Shown: one piece after another, positions 9,596 through 21,825 of the stretch
Layout: every line of letters begins with the position of its first letter
Numbering within the stretch: position 1 is the first letter of the stretch
Assembly: GCA_026192395.1 (NCBI GenBank)
Contig: WACF01000001.1
Coordinates: 614,977-678,976 of the forward strand
Reading direction: 5' to 3'
Origin: Proteobacteria bacterium 005FR1
GTDB taxonomy: Bacteria; Pseudomonadota; Gammaproteobacteria; Pseudomonadales; Cellvibrionaceae
Length of the DNA stretch: 64,000 nucleotides
Translations under genes and position numbers: made by a program
Notes under the pieces: model-generated
Told to the model about the DNA's origin: nothing
Database searches by the model: none
The model's input: only the letters and a program-made list of their open reading frames with translations

Positions 9596-9928
9596 CCTTG
9601 GAAGGATTATATTCCAAGGATCGCGTCAACCGATTCTGTATGGCCGCAGTCTCGTCTCAGTTTTGCAAGGCGGCGAAACACGCCTTTCTGTCGCCGCCTT
9701 CCTCTGTTCTTTGCTATCTGCGTGTCTCACTTCGTGCAAACCCTGTCTCGTAATCAGCACCGCGTCGGGAGATTGATTTCGGGTCAAGGCAACTTGCGAG
9801 TGGTGCTTGAATACGAATCCTAGCTAAGGACTCTGCTGGCAGCAGTACGGATTCGAAGCAAAACGCAGCAAAGTGCGCCCAAGGGCGTGAGCTGATTCCG
9901 AATTCATGGCCGAGCATCGACGCTGCTG
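9596..9928. other. Intergenic region with inverted repeats
   Basis: 333 bases between convergent genes. It holds an exact 8-bp inverted repeat CCTTGGAA/TTCCAAGG with an 8-base loop immediately after the MFS stop (9596-9619) and a longer GC-rich hairpin further on. No gene is recognised. Confidence 0.5.
9667..9712 (+). terminator. Probable rho-independent-like terminator after MFS gene
   Basis: A 10-bp perfect stem AAGGCGGCGA/TCGCCGCCTT with a 14-base loop (9667-9700) is followed by a pyrimidine-rich stretch containing TTCTTT. Position between convergent genes supports a terminator, though the T-run is poor. Confidence 0.45.
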
Positions 9929-11287
9929 CTAGCCCTGCGCGTCGATCACCTCCTGGGTGACGCGTTCTCCAGACTGGACGGCACCCTCGACGTAGCCGTT
10001 CCAGGACGTAGCCGTTTCGGTGCCAGCCCAATGAATCCGCCCGACAGGTTTTCTCAGCGACTCACCAAGGGTGGTCCAGACCCCCGGCGGCATGGTTCCG
10101 GCATAACAGCCTCGGGAGAACTCTTCTTCAACCCAGTATTTCTCGATGATTTCCTCGTAATTCCGAGCCTGCTCGCCGAAGCATTTCACAAGGACTTCCA
10201 ACATGGCAGCTTCGCGTTCCATGCTGCTACATGCACCCCATCGACGAGCGGCGCCGCCTTCACAAAACAGCAGCAGGATGCCACAGGACCCGTCATCCGG
10301 TGAGTTGTCAAAGACGAGCTGAGGAATGTCCGCCTGACTGATGACCATCCCGCTAAGTCCCAACTCTCTCCAGAATGGAGAGGAGTAACGGATCATCGTT
10401 TTGATCGCCGTTCCCATGGGCATCCGTTGGATCAGGGCGTCCCGAGACGCAGGCATGGGTGGGTTGTAGCGAATACGGCCGGATAGAGTCGGAGGCATGG
10501 CGACAACGACACGATCCGCTTCGACGGTCATGTGATCCGTATGCACGATTGCTTTCGATTCGCCCTGTTCGATCAGGCTTACCGGGCTGGACAGACAGAT
10601 CGCGTCGCCCAGCTCTTCCGCCAGCCGAAGTGAGAGCTCCTGAAAACCCTTGTGAAATCGCGAATCCTGTCCGCCTCCTTCCGTTGAGGTGACAAGTGCA
10701 ACGCCGCCAGCAGCGCCAAAGTAAAACGCCGCATGCAGAGCGGACAGCTCTGATGAATTGACGGAGAAAACTGCCGGTGCGTACCAGTTGAAGAAAAATC
10801 GCGAGAAGTCCGTCGTCGTGTTCTCCTCGATCCACTGCGCGAAGGTGATGTTGTCGAGGCGAATTGCATCGGGATGCGTCCACGGCGCATCGAGCGGTAC
10901 GGATGCCGCCAGCACTTCCAGCTTTTCCATGCACTGGCGGATGTCATCGAGGCTCTCTTTGTCCTTGAAGGGAAACGAGCCGCTTCGGCGAATGACCTCA
11001 CCTTCGAAGAGAAGCATGGAATCGCCGGCCGTATAGGTCTTGAAGATATCGACCTTGAATTCGTCGACCAGCCGCATCACCCGCGTTTGAGTGGGAGCGA
11101 CCCACTGGCCTCCCAGGTCTATGACCACGCCGTTGTCCAGCGTCTTGCTGAGGGTTCGACCGCCCACTCTGTCTCTCGCCTCGAGTACCAGGACTTCGCG
11201 GCCCGCCCGCCGCAACTCGCGTGCCGCCGTCAACCCCGCCATTCCGGCACCGACCACGACGACGTCGCAGGACCTTGATCGTTTCAT
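9929..11287 (-). CDS. FAD-dependent monoamine oxidase family protein
   Basis: 452 aa. The N-terminal dinucleotide-binding motif VVVGAGMAGLTAARELRRAG and the downstream LEARDRVGGRT are textbook flavin amine oxidase. The C-terminal IHWAGTETATSWNGYVEGA binds the FAD ribityl and aligns with the MAO family. GRTLSKTLDNG and LGGQW are also family features. Oxidises primary or polyamines (or putrescine-like substrates) to aldehydes plus H2O2. Strong ribosome site GGGGGAG precedes the ATG. No obvious operon partner. Confidence 0.85.
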   Translation of the reverse strand: MKRSRSCDVVVVGAGMAGLTAARELRRAGREVLVLEARDRVGGRTLSKTLDNGVVIDLGGQWVAPTQTRVMRLVDEFKVDIFKTYTAGDSMLLFEGEVIRRSGSFPFKDKESLDDIRQCMEKLEVLAASVPLDAPWTHPDAIRLDNITFAQWIEENTTTDFSRFFFNWYAPAVFSVNSSELSALHAAFYFGAAGGVALVTSTEGGGQDSRFHKGFQELSLRLAEELGDAICLSSPVSLIEQGESKAIVHTDHMTVEADRVVVAMPPTLSGRIRYNPPMPASRDALIQRMPMGTAIKTMIRYSSPFWRELGLSGMVISQADIPQLVFDNSPDDGSCGILLLFCEGGAARRWGACSSMEREAAMLEVLVKCFGEQARNYEEIIEKYWVEEEFSRGCYAGTMPPGVWTTLGESLRKPVGRIHWAGTETATSWNGYVEGAVQSGERVTQEVIDAQG

Positions 11288-11496
11288 GGCGAATCTCCCC
11301 CAGAGTAGTCAATCACATGATGAAGTGGCTGTCGGCACCCTTTTCCAAAAACATCGACCTCCCTGGTCTTACCGCTTGCTCGAAAGATTACCGCTCAGGG
11401 CGAGTGCAAACAACTGCTTGGCTGAAAGGCCGCAGCTTGCCGGCGAGGTGGTGCAAGTGCATGGCGCGGCATCCACGTCGCCGAGGAGAGAGACAC

Positions 11497-13152
11497 TTAC
11501 AGACGTCGGCCAGCGCGGCAGGCGGTGGCGGGATCCTCGGGATGTTCGCGGAGTAACCGAGCCACCACCCCGTTGGTCCAGCCGAACCCATCCTGCAGTG
11601 GATATTCACCGCCGGTGGCGTGTTCGGTGGTGGGACGCAGAATGTATTTTTCGACCATTTTGCTTTCTGCTTCAAAAATCTCTGACACGATCAGTAGCCA
11701 TCGGTGTGCGACGGTATGGGCCAGCTCGTTGTGACCGTAGTCGGAAAACCCCTGCACTGCCATCCAGTGCAGAGGCGCCCAGCCGTTGGGACGGTCCCAT
11801 TGCTCGCCGGTATTGCTGAACTCTGTTGTGGAAATTCCGCCTGGGGCCAGCATGCGAGCCGTGATTATCTCGGCCACTCGGCCGGCCTGAATATCACTGG
11901 CGCATCCGACAAATAAGGGAGTCACGGTGGCGGCCGTCAGATTCTCGCGCTGAGTTTGCTTCTGCCAGTCGTAATCGAAAAAAGCACCCTCCGATTCACT
12001 CCAGAACCACTGGTCGATGGCTGCTCGACGTTGTGCTGCACGTTGTCGGAAGTCTTCCGCCAATACGCCATCGCCCTTGCGCTCGCTCAACCGCGCGATA
12101 GTGGTTTCCAGATTGAGCAGAAAACAATTGAGATCGACCGGAAGAATCCCAGTGGTGCGAATCGTCGAAATATCTTCCGGATCATCCAGCCAGCGGGAGC
12201 TGAAATCCCAGCCTGACTCCGCACCCGCGCGCAGGTCTCGGTAGACCTCGTGCACCGGGCGATGCGAGCGGCGAGCAGTCAGTACGTCTTCCGCGTAGGA
12301 CTCTTCCCGGGGGGAATCGCGATCGTCCCAGTAACGATTCAGAATTGCGCCATCAGGCATGCGAACCGCTCGCCGGTGAGCATCACCGGGTCGCAGCTCA
12401 CCGGCGCCATCCATCCACCAGGCGTACTCAAGTCGCAAGTGCGGGAGATAATCCATCGCTTCGCACACCTCGCTGCCTTCGAGCAATTCAACGATCATCG
12501 AAAACAATGGAGGCTGGGAGCGACTCAGATAATAGGTGCGATTGCCATTGGGGATGTGCCCGTAAACGTCTATCAGGTAGGCAAAGTTGTCGGCCACCGA
12601 TTGCAACAGATCGTTGCGCCGAGCGTATTCGCTACCAAGAAGGCCGAGCAGAATGAAGTAGGAATCCCAGTAATAGAGTTCAGTGAAACGACCACCGGGA
12701 ACAAGGAAGTCACAGGGCAGTGGCAGAATCGAACACAGCGGCGGGTTTTCCTGCGGGCGTCTGGTCAGCACCGGCCACAGGCTTTCGATGTGCTCTTCAA
12801 GTGTGCGCTCCGGTTCGGCATTGAAGCAGTCCGGTGGCAGCTGCTGGACCGCGAAGTGCTCGTCAACGAAGGCTGGCAGATCGAAATTCCGCTCAAAGCA
12901 GCGCTGCCGGTACACATCGAGAATTTCTTCGGGATCCTTCAACGGAACGCAGTCCACAAAAGTTTTGCTGTCCTCAAAGACTCGACTCATCTGAACGTCG
13001 ACGAAGAGCTCCTGATAGCGGTCTGCCGGTGTCAAGGTATCGGGCCGGGCTACGCCCTCCACGATCTTGCCGACGGGCCAGCGCCGATTGGAGGCGGACC
13101 AGCATTTGGAGCCGCCGCCAGAAGCCTCATTGTTCAGTCGCTCTGTAGTCAT
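11497..13152 (-). CDS. treF: Trehalase (GH37), cytoplasmic type
   Basis: 551 aa. Hydrolyses trehalose to two glucose molecules. Both trehalase signatures are present: PGGRFTELYYWDSYF (around residues 150-165) and QWDRPNGWAP (around 450-460). There is no signal peptide, and the length matches E. coli TreF, so a cytoplasmic enzyme is inferred. RBS AAAGGA precedes the ATG by about 7 bases. The 3' end is followed by about 210 bases with no gene. Role: recovery of carbon from the osmoprotectant trehalose after osmotic downshift. Confidence 0.92.
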   Translation of the reverse strand: MTTERLNNEASGGGSKCWSASNRRWPVGKIVEGVARPDTLTPADRYQELFVDVQMSRVFEDSKTFVDCVPLKDPEEILDVYRQRCFERNFDLPAFVDEHFAVQQLPPDCFNAEPERTLEEHIESLWPVLTRRPQENPPLCSILPLPCDFLVPGGRFTELYYWDSYFILLGLLGSEYARRNDLLQSVADNFAYLIDVYGHIPNGNRTYYLSRSQPPLFSMIVELLEGSEVCEAMDYLPHLRLEYAWWMDGAGELRPGDAHRRAVRMPDGAILNRYWDDRDSPREESYAEDVLTARRSHRPVHEVYRDLRAGAESGWDFSSRWLDDPEDISTIRTTGILPVDLNCFLLNLETTIARLSERKGDGVLAEDFRQRAAQRRAAIDQWFWSESEGAFFDYDWQKQTQRENLTAATVTPLFVGCASDIQAGRVAEIITARMLAPGGISTTEFSNTGEQWDRPNGWAPLHWMAVQGFSDYGHNELAHTVAHRWLLIVSEIFEAESKMVEKYILRPTTEHATGGEYPLQDGFGWTNGVVARLLREHPEDPATACRAGRRL

Positions 13153-13367
13153 TAGCAGTCCTTTACTCCAGAAGTACAGCTCAGGGTCTACAGGTGTATC
13201 CCCTCCCCTTGGTGACTCAGATTTCTGCCGGCTGAGCCGGTTCCCAGGTAGTCAATGTTCGGCTTGAACATAGAGCGGAGACTCCAGAGTGCCCGATCTT
13301 TTTGCCTGCCGTGCACGGGCGCGGCTCAAGGGGCTGACCGGTCGGCGTGGGAGATTTCAGGGCTATG

Positions 13368-13721
13368 TCATGCTGGAACTGCACCAGCATGCAAGCGAAG
13401 AGCTTCAGCTCGCTTGGCTGCGCTTGCCAGCTTCGCTTGCCGGGGAAGCTCGACAGTGAAGGTGGAGCCTTCGCCGAGCCTGCTTTCCACGGTCAGAGTC
13501 CCGCCGTGCTTCTCAACGATATGGCGGCTTGCGGAGAGCCCCAGGCCGATACCGGGAATGGTGTCGCGGGTGGCAGCTGTGCGTTGAAATGGCTTGAATA
13601 TCCCGGAGAGGTCTTCGGCCCCAATGCCGATTCCCTGATCGGATACCGATATCCTGATGTCGTCCCGCGTGCTGGTCGCCTTCACGACGATGTCACTGCC
13701 GCTGGGGGAATACTTGATCGC
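13368..13721 (-). pseudogene. Histidine kinase C-terminal remnant (HATPase_c)
   Basis: About 118 codons that read as the ATP-binding end of a sensor kinase: AIKYSPSGSDIVV (N box with the Asn lost), VSDQGIGIGAEDLSGIFKPF (G1 and F boxes) and GIGLGLSASRHIVEKHGG (G2). The upstream DNA in frame has no dimerisation or sensor domain. The gene is thus a 3' fragment of a once full kinase. No response regulator is adjacent. Confidence 0.7.
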
Positions 13722-13824
13722 GCCGGCTAAGGTGAGGCTGAAAAGAAAGGCTGCTATCACGGCTGCATAGCGAGGAGGCTGATAATGCGCCAACCCATGG
13801 ATGCATGGCGCAACTTGTTCTCGC

Positions 13825-14091
13825 TCAGTCCGGTTCCGACTCGCTTTGCTTGTCGAGCAGCGCGGCCACGACAATAAATGCGCTCTGGCCCGCCTTGAAC
13901 AGGCAGCCGAGCCACATTGCGACGAATACAGCAAGGGACAGGAAGTTCATCTCGCCTTCACCCTGGGCGGCCAGTGCGATTAGGGCACCAATCACCATCA
14001 GGCAGGCCACACCCCAGCGGATCAGCAGTGGTATGTGTTTTTTCAGTTCTGCTTCGGGATTGGGGAGATCGGTGTTGCGGGAGTTGTTCAC
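13825..14091 (-). CDS. Small inner-membrane protein, unknown function
   Basis: 88 aa with two hydrophobic helices (HIPLLIRWGVACLMVIGALI and the following FLSLAVFVAMWLGCLFKAG). A GTG at 14091 has a good Shine-Dalgarno site (GAGAGGAC); an upstream ATG at 14148 would add 19 polar residues. Acidic tail KQSESEPD. Function not recognised. Confidence 0.6.
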   Translation of the reverse strand: MNNSRNTDLPNPEAELKKHIPLLIRWGVACLMVIGALIALAAQGEGEMNFLSLAVFVAMWLGCLFKAGQSAFIVVAALLDKQSESEPD

Positions 14092-14351
14092 TAGAGTCCT
14101 CTCGTCGTGAGATGCAGATGGGTCGACGCATCCCTCAGCGTAGATCATGGTTTGCGGTCGGGCCAGCCAGAATTGCTCTTTTTTTGCTCATGCTCTTGTG
14201 TAGCCGGCAAAGCGGCCGCTGTGCTGTCGACGGGGTTTTGCAGGAGCGCTTCTCAAGACCACTTTCATGCAAATGGTTCAATTACAGTCGAGCGAAACCC
14301 AGAACCCGGTATACTCCACCTGACTTCCCCAGGCGAAGAAAATTGCAGAGC

Positions 14352-15314
14352 ATGAGCAACCCGGCACTACCCGCTTATCGCGACGTCGCGGCGGCAGCTC
14401 GGCGGATCGCAGCTTACGCGACGACAACGCCCGTAATGACCTCCCGGACTACGGACGAAGCCTTCGGCGCCAAGGTGTATTTCAAATGCGAGAATTTCCA
14501 GCGGATGGGCGCCTTCAAGTTTCGCGGCGCAATGAATGCACTGCTGCAATTCAGTGAGGAGCAGAAGACGGCCGGCGTCGTGGCCTATTCTTCCGGCAAC
14601 CACGCCCAGGCGATCGCACTCGCAGCCAGATTGCTGAGTATCCCAGCGACTATCGTCATGCCCAGCGATGCGCCCACTGCGAAGATGGCCGCAACGCGGG
14701 GTTATGGTGCGACGGTGGTTGAATACGACCGCTACACCGAAGACCGTGAGCAAATTGGTTGTGATTTGGCGGAAAGGCATGGAATGACTTTGATTCCACC
14801 GTATGATCACCCGCACATAATTGCGGGCCAGGGTACTGCGGTAAAGGAGCTGCTTGAAGAGATCGGCGAGCTGGATGCCTTATTCGTTCCGCTCGGTGGC
14901 GGTGGGTTGCTCGCGGGCTCCTCGCTGGCTGCCCGGCAACTCGCTCCCGCTTGCAGAATCTTCGGTGTGGAGCCGGAGGCCGGCAATGACGGCCAACAAT
15001 CTTTTCACAGCGGCCGGATCGTGCATATCGATACGCCAGGGACGATTGCCGACGGAGCCCAGACACAGCATTTGGGTGAATACACCTTTCCGATCATTCG
15101 CAAAAAGGTGGACGACATTTTGACGGTTAGCGACGCGGAACTGATCGAAGCGATGCGATTTTTTGCCGAGCGCATGAAGCTCGTTGTCGAGCCCACCGGC
15201 TGCCTCGGATTTGCCGCTGCACGCAGAGAGCGTCTGACAGGGAAGCGGATCGGTATCGTCATCAGCGGCGGCAACGTGGATATGCGCCGCTTTGCGGAAT
15301 TGTTATCGAGTTGA
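14352..15314 (+). CDS. PLP-dependent serine/threonine dehydratase family
   Basis: 320 aa fold-type II PLP enzyme. Motifs are NFQRMGAFKFRGAMNAL with the Schiff-base Lys in FKFRGA, the phosphate loop SSGNHAQ, and the glycine loop VPLGGGGLLAGSS. Family members include threonine ammonia-lyase, serine racemase and threo-3-hydroxyaspartate dehydratase. The short length without a C-terminal ACT domain excludes biosynthetic IlvA. It is convergent with SdaA, another serine-degrading enzyme, so hydroxy-amino-acid catabolism to an oxo acid is likely. Confidence 0.85.
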   Translation: MSNPALPAYRDVAAAARRIAAYATTTPVMTSRTTDEAFGAKVYFKCENFQRMGAFKFRGAMNALLQFSEEQKTAGVVAYSSGNHAQAIALAARLLSIPATIVMPSDAPTAKMAATRGYGATVVEYDRYTEDREQIGCDLAERHGMTLIPPYDHPHIIAGQGTAVKELLEEIGELDALFVPLGGGGLLAGSSLAARQLAPACRIFGVEPEAGNDGQQSFHSGRIVHIDTPGTIADGAQTQHLGEYTFPIIRKKVDDILTVSDAELIEAMRFFAERMKLVVEPTGCLGFAAARRERLTGKRIGIVISGGNVDMRRFAELLSS

Positions 15315-15323
15315 GGCTCGTCC

Positions 15324-16724
15324 CTAACAGTCGACGATATTCACCGGCACCTCGATCACGTTAACGGCAAGACCGCCACGCGCGGTTTCCTTGTATTTAT
15401 CCTTCATGTCCCGTCCCGTATCGCGCAGAGTTTTGATCACCTTGTCGAGAGAAACCAGGTGGGAACCATCGCCGCGCAAGGCCATACGTGCGGCGCTTAT
15501 TGCTTTAATGGATGCCATCGCGTTGCGCTCGATACAGGGTACTTGCACCAGCCCGCCGATCGGATCACAGGTAAGGCCAAGGTTATGTTCCATGGCGATC
15601 TCCGCGGCGTTTTCCACCTGCCGCGGCGTGCCGCCCATCACCTCTGCAAGGCCAGCCGCCGCCATCGAGCAGGCGGAACCCACTTCGCCCTGGCAGCCCA
15701 CTTCCGCACCGCTGATCGAAGCATTTTCCTTGTAGAGAATGCCGATGGCGCCGGCGGTGAGCAGAAAGCGTATCACCCCGTCCTCATTTGCTCCGGGCAC
15801 GAAGCGCGAGTAGTAATGTAATACGGCGGGAATGATGCCGGCTGCGCCGTTGGTGGGCGCGGTGACCACGCGGCCACCGGCGGCGTTTTCTTCGTTTACG
15901 GCCAGGGCATAGAGCGTTACCCAGTCCAGCGCCGTGAGTGGATCCGCCAGTGACGCTTCTGGTTTGGCCAAGAGCTGGCGATGAAGCTTCGGCGCTCGCC
16001 GTTGAATACCGAGACCGCCCGGAAGCACACCCTCGTTGCGGCAGCCGTTTTCCACGCATTCCTGCATGACTTGCCAGATCCGCAACAGACCGGCCCGGGT
16101 TTCCTCATCCGGTCGCCAGGCGCGTTCGTTTTCGAGCATCAGACGGGAAATATCGAAACCGCTTTCTTCGCAATGCGCCAACAATTCGGCGCAAGTCCTG
16201 AAGGGCCAGGCCAGTTGACTTGCGTCCTCGATGATGGGGTCGCTTTCGGCGACGGCACCATCTACAACGAAGCCGCCGCCGACCGAGTAGTACGTCTTGA
16301 TTGTCAACGGCTGCCCTGCCTCGTCGAAGGCGGTAAAGCGCATACCGTTGGGGTGCAATGGCAAGCACTTTCGGCGATGCATGACCAAGTCGTCATCCAC
16401 GACGAAATGGATCGGAGTGCTCCCGCCAAGACCTAGCTGTTTGTGTTCCCGAATCGACTCGACACGAGCGGCAATGCCGCTGACGTCAGCAGTTTCCGGG
16501 TCCTCCCCTTCCAGACCCAGTAATACCGCCCGCGGGGTACCATGACCTTTGCCGGTAGCGCCGAGTGATCCATACATTTCTGCTTTCACGCGCACAACGG
16601 CGTTGAGAGTACCGGCTTGCTGCAGAGCTAGCGTAAAGCGTTTGGCAGCGCGCATCGGGCCCACCGTGTGTGAACTGGAAGGGCCGACACCGAGCGAAAA
16701 CAGATCGAAAGTGCTGATAGCCAT
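15324..16724 (-). CDS. sdaA: L-serine ammonia-lyase, iron-sulfur type
   Basis: 466 aa single-chain enzyme that deaminates L-serine to pyruvate and ammonia with a [4Fe-4S] cluster. The N-terminal beta domain begins [19 protein letters not shown], and the cluster-binding cysteines lie in [29 protein letters not shown] and neighbours. Length matches E. coli SdaA/SdaB (454-455 aa). The gene ends 9 bases from the convergent dehydratase. Start ATG has only a weak ribosome site. Confidence 0.93.
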   Translation of the reverse strand: MAISTFDLFSLGVGPSSSHTVGPMRAAKRFTLALQQAGTLNAVVRVKAEMYGSLGATGKGHGTPRAVLLGLEGEDPETADVSGIAARVESIREHKQLGLGGSTPIHFVVDDDLVMHRRKCLPLHPNGMRFTAFDEAGQPLTIKTYYSVGGGFVVDGAVAESDPIIEDASQLAWPFRTCAELLAHCEESGFDISRLMLENERAWRPDEETRAGLLRIWQVMQECVENGCRNEGVLPGGLGIQRRAPKLHRQLLAKPEASLADPLTALDWVTLYALAVNEENAAGGRVVTAPTNGAAGIIPAVLHYYSRFVPGANEDGVIRFLLTAGAIGILYKENASISGAEVGCQGEVGSACSMAAAGLAEVMGGTPRQVENAAEIAMEHNLGLTCDPIGGLVQVPCIERNAMASIKAISAARMALRGDGSHLVSLDKVIKTLRDTGRDMKDKYKETARGGLAVNVIEVPVNIVDC

Positions 16725-17003
16725 AAAGTTTACTTATTCATCCAGACTCTTCTCCGATCATCCAGGGTGTCGACAGGTTCATTTTTGAGGACACAAGCTC
16801 GCCGATCCAGGAAAAGCTAGCCTTCTTTCGGATCGCTGGTGGAGAGCTTCATGTCAAGTCGATAATCCAATTCCTTGTATATCACTGAGCAAGCAGAAAC
16901 TGTGCTATAAATACATAATTGCCCCGGTCCGGTTATTTCGTAAGGAAATAGCTTTTGCGAGTCTAATTACCTCAATAATAACGAAGACGGTTGCCGTACC
17001 ATC

Positions 17004-19193
17004 ATGACTGAGCTGTGCCTGCGGGAAACTGATTACCAATCGGTGTTTCACTCATCTCGCAATGCCTACGTGCTGTTGACTCCCGATCTCATCGTCATCG
17101 ACGCAAATGCAGCGTATCTGGAACTCTTTACCCTCCGTAAGCAAGATCTCATCGGCCGACAGTTGCTGGAAATCTTTCCGCCAAAGGAAAACCATGCGGC
17201 GCAGCAAGTAGTTGCCTCGCTGGAGCGGGTTTTACAGACAGGCGCTCCCGACACTCTGTCCCTGGTCCATTACCCGGTTGCCCGTCAAAACGCTGCGGGT
17301 CTTGAGTGGGAGGATCGATATTGGACGGTAAACAATTCGCCCGTGCTGACGGGCGATGGACGAATCGCGGCAATTCTGAGTCACAACATGGATGTGACCC
17401 GCCTGCTAAGTACTCGTGAGAGCCAGCCCGATACCATTCTGGCTGCGCACAGTGCAAGTCAGCTCAATGAGGCCTTGTATGCGGAGCGGCGCCGACTGAG
17501 GCAGCTGATGGACCAGGCGCCCGGTTTCGTGGCTGTTGGGCGTGGGGCGAATCACGTGATTGAACTTGCCAACCGCGCTTACTACCAGCTGGTGGGACAT
17601 CGCGAAATCCTTGGCAAACCGGTCCGGGATGCCCTGCCGGAACTTGAAGATCAGGGCTTTTTTGAGTTGCTTGACCAGGTGTACCAATCCGGCAAGCCGT
17701 TCATCGGCCGTGCCATGCCCATCTTCGTACAACATGAGCCTGGAGCCGCACCCACCCAGCGCTTCATCGATTTCATCTATCAGCCCATTGTCGAGCAGGA
17801 TGGGAGCATTTCGGGAATCTTCGTCCAGGGCCACGATGTCACTGAGACTCACGAGCTTTCCCAGCAGGTCGCCTGGCAGGCGGCTCATGATTCGCTTACG
17901 GGGCTATGCAATCGCCGCGAGTTTGAATTACAGGTAGTGCAGGCGATCGACGCCTTGTCGGGCGACGGCTGTCATTCCCTCCTCTACATGGATCTGGATC
18001 AGTTCAAACTCGTAAACGACAGTTGTGGGCATTCGGCGGGCGATGCGCTCCTCTGCCACATCGCTGCACTCCTTGGTACCCGGATTCGTCCCGGTGATAC
18101 CTTCGCGCGGCTTGGTGGCGATGAATTCGGGCTCCTCTTGAGAGGCTGCCCTGCTGCGACCGCGGAACGGATCGCCAATGAGCTCCGGGAGCAGGTCAGC
18201 GGCACCGAATTCGCCTGGGATCAGCGAATTTTCGGCTGCAGCGTCAGTATCGGTGTGGTGACCTTTAGCGAAGGGATCCACGGGCTCGACAATTTGCTAA
18301 GTGCGGCTGATTCGGCCTGTTTCCTTGCGAAGGAAAAAGGTCGCAACCGTGTGCAGGTCTATCGACCGGAAGACGATGAGCTGATAACCCGGCGTCGGGA
18401 AATGGACTGGGTAGGCCGGCTGCGCGGTGCCCTGCAGGAAAATCGCATCCTGTTATACGCCCAGCGAATCGAGCCCCTGGGCATTGACGAAACCGGCTGT
18501 GACCGTATGGAGATTCTGATACGTCTGCAGGAAACCGACGGCAGCCTGGTGCCCCCTGCTGCGTTCATCCCCGCCGCCGAGCGCTTTGGCCTGATGCCGG
18601 CGATCGATCGCTACGTGGTGAAATCTGCCTTCGAATTTTTGCACCAACTTTCTCCGCCGGAACGGCGTCACACGGCCTTTTCCATCAATCTCTCCGGCGC
18701 GACTCTTTGCGACGAGGAGTTCCCGGGCTATGTCGAAGCATTACTGCGGCAAGTGAAAGTCGCGCCGCAACAGATATGCTTTGAGATTACGGAAACGGCT
18801 GCCGTCGCTAACCTTGCCCAGGCCGGTGCCTTGATCGCCGAAATCAGAAAGCTCGGTTTTCATTTTGCTTTGGACGACTTCGGTCGTGGTATGTCTTCGT
18901 TCACCTACCTCAAGCACCTGCCGGTCGATGCCCTGAAAATCGATGGCGCATTTGTCCGCAACATTATCGATGACGAGATCGATGCGACCATGGTTCGCGC
19001 GATCGTCCAGATCGCCGCGGTAATGAAGCTGCAGACAGTCGCGGAATATGTCGAGAATGACCTGACTCGTGAGGTGGTAAGAAAGATCGGGGTCAACTAT
19101 GCACAAGGGTTTGGCATTCACAAGCCCGAACCCCTGAGTGCCGCCAAAGAATATGCGGAGTCCCTCCGCCGGCGCGCACTGAGTTCCATTTGA
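17004..19193 (+). CDS. PAS-GGDEF-EAL cyclic-di-GMP protein
   Basis: 729 aa, no membrane helix. Two PAS-like domains (about residues 8-140 and 160-290) precede GGDEF (about 300-460) and EAL (about 480-725). The diguanylate cyclase motif RLGGDEFGLLL is intact, and an RPGD product-inhibition site lies exactly five residues before it. In the EAL domain DDFGRGMSSF and IDG are kept, but the signature reads MEILIRLQ instead of EALLR, so phosphodiesterase activity may be changed. The PAS domains suggest a cytosolic sensor, perhaps for redox or a small ligand. Confidence 0.9.
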   Translation: MTELCLRETDYQSVFHSSRNAYVLLTPDLIVIDANAAYLELFTLRKQDLIGRQLLEIFPPKENHAAQQVVASLERVLQTGAPDTLSLVHYPVARQNAAGLEWEDRYWTVNNSPVLTGDGRIAAILSHNMDVTRLLSTRESQPDTILAAHSASQLNEALYAERRRLRQLMDQAPGFVAVGRGANHVIELANRAYYQLVGHREILGKPVRDALPELEDQGFFELLDQVYQSGKPFIGRAMPIFVQHEPGAAPTQRFIDFIYQPIVEQDGSISGIFVQGHDVTETHELSQQVAWQAAHDSLTGLCNRREFELQVVQAIDALSGDGCHSLLYMDLDQFKLVNDSCGHSAGDALLCHIAALLGTRIRPGDTFARLGGDEFGLLLRGCPAATAERIANELREQVSGTEFAWDQRIFGCSVSIGVVTFSEGIHGLDNLLSAADSACFLAKEKGRNRVQVYRPEDDELITRRREMDWVGRLRGALQENRILLYAQRIEPLGIDETGCDRMEILIRLQETDGSLVPPAAFIPAAERFGLMPAIDRYVVKSAFEFLHQLSPPERRHTAFSINLSGATLCDEEFPGYVEALLRQVKVAPQQICFEITETAAVANLAQAGALIAEIRKLGFHFALDDFGRGMSSFTYLKHLPVDALKIDGAFVRNIIDDEIDATMVRAIVQIAAVMKLQTVAEYVENDLTREVVRKIGVNYAQGFGIHKPEPLSAAKEYAESLRRRALSSI

Positions 19194-21731
<2,538 letters not shown>

Positions 21732-21754
21732 AGCGTGCTCAGAAATCGAAAAGA

Positions 21755-21789
21755 AAAACGGCGGCACACAGTGTGCCGCCGTTTTTTTT
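21755..21789. terminator. Bidirectional rho-independent terminator
   Basis: Stem AAAACGGCGGCACAC/GTGTGCCGCCGTTTT with one-base loop, then a run of T on the + strand and TTTTTC on the - strand. It serves katG and the convergent acylase gene. Confidence 0.9.
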
Positions 21790-21825
21790 GCCCCGCCGCT
21801 CCGATCGAGCCACCGGAGCCGACAA

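Noticed and set aside
9596-9619. Terminator at the CCTTGGAA repeat
   Set aside because: Stem is short and no T-run follows; the stronger hairpin at 9667-9700 is a better candidate.
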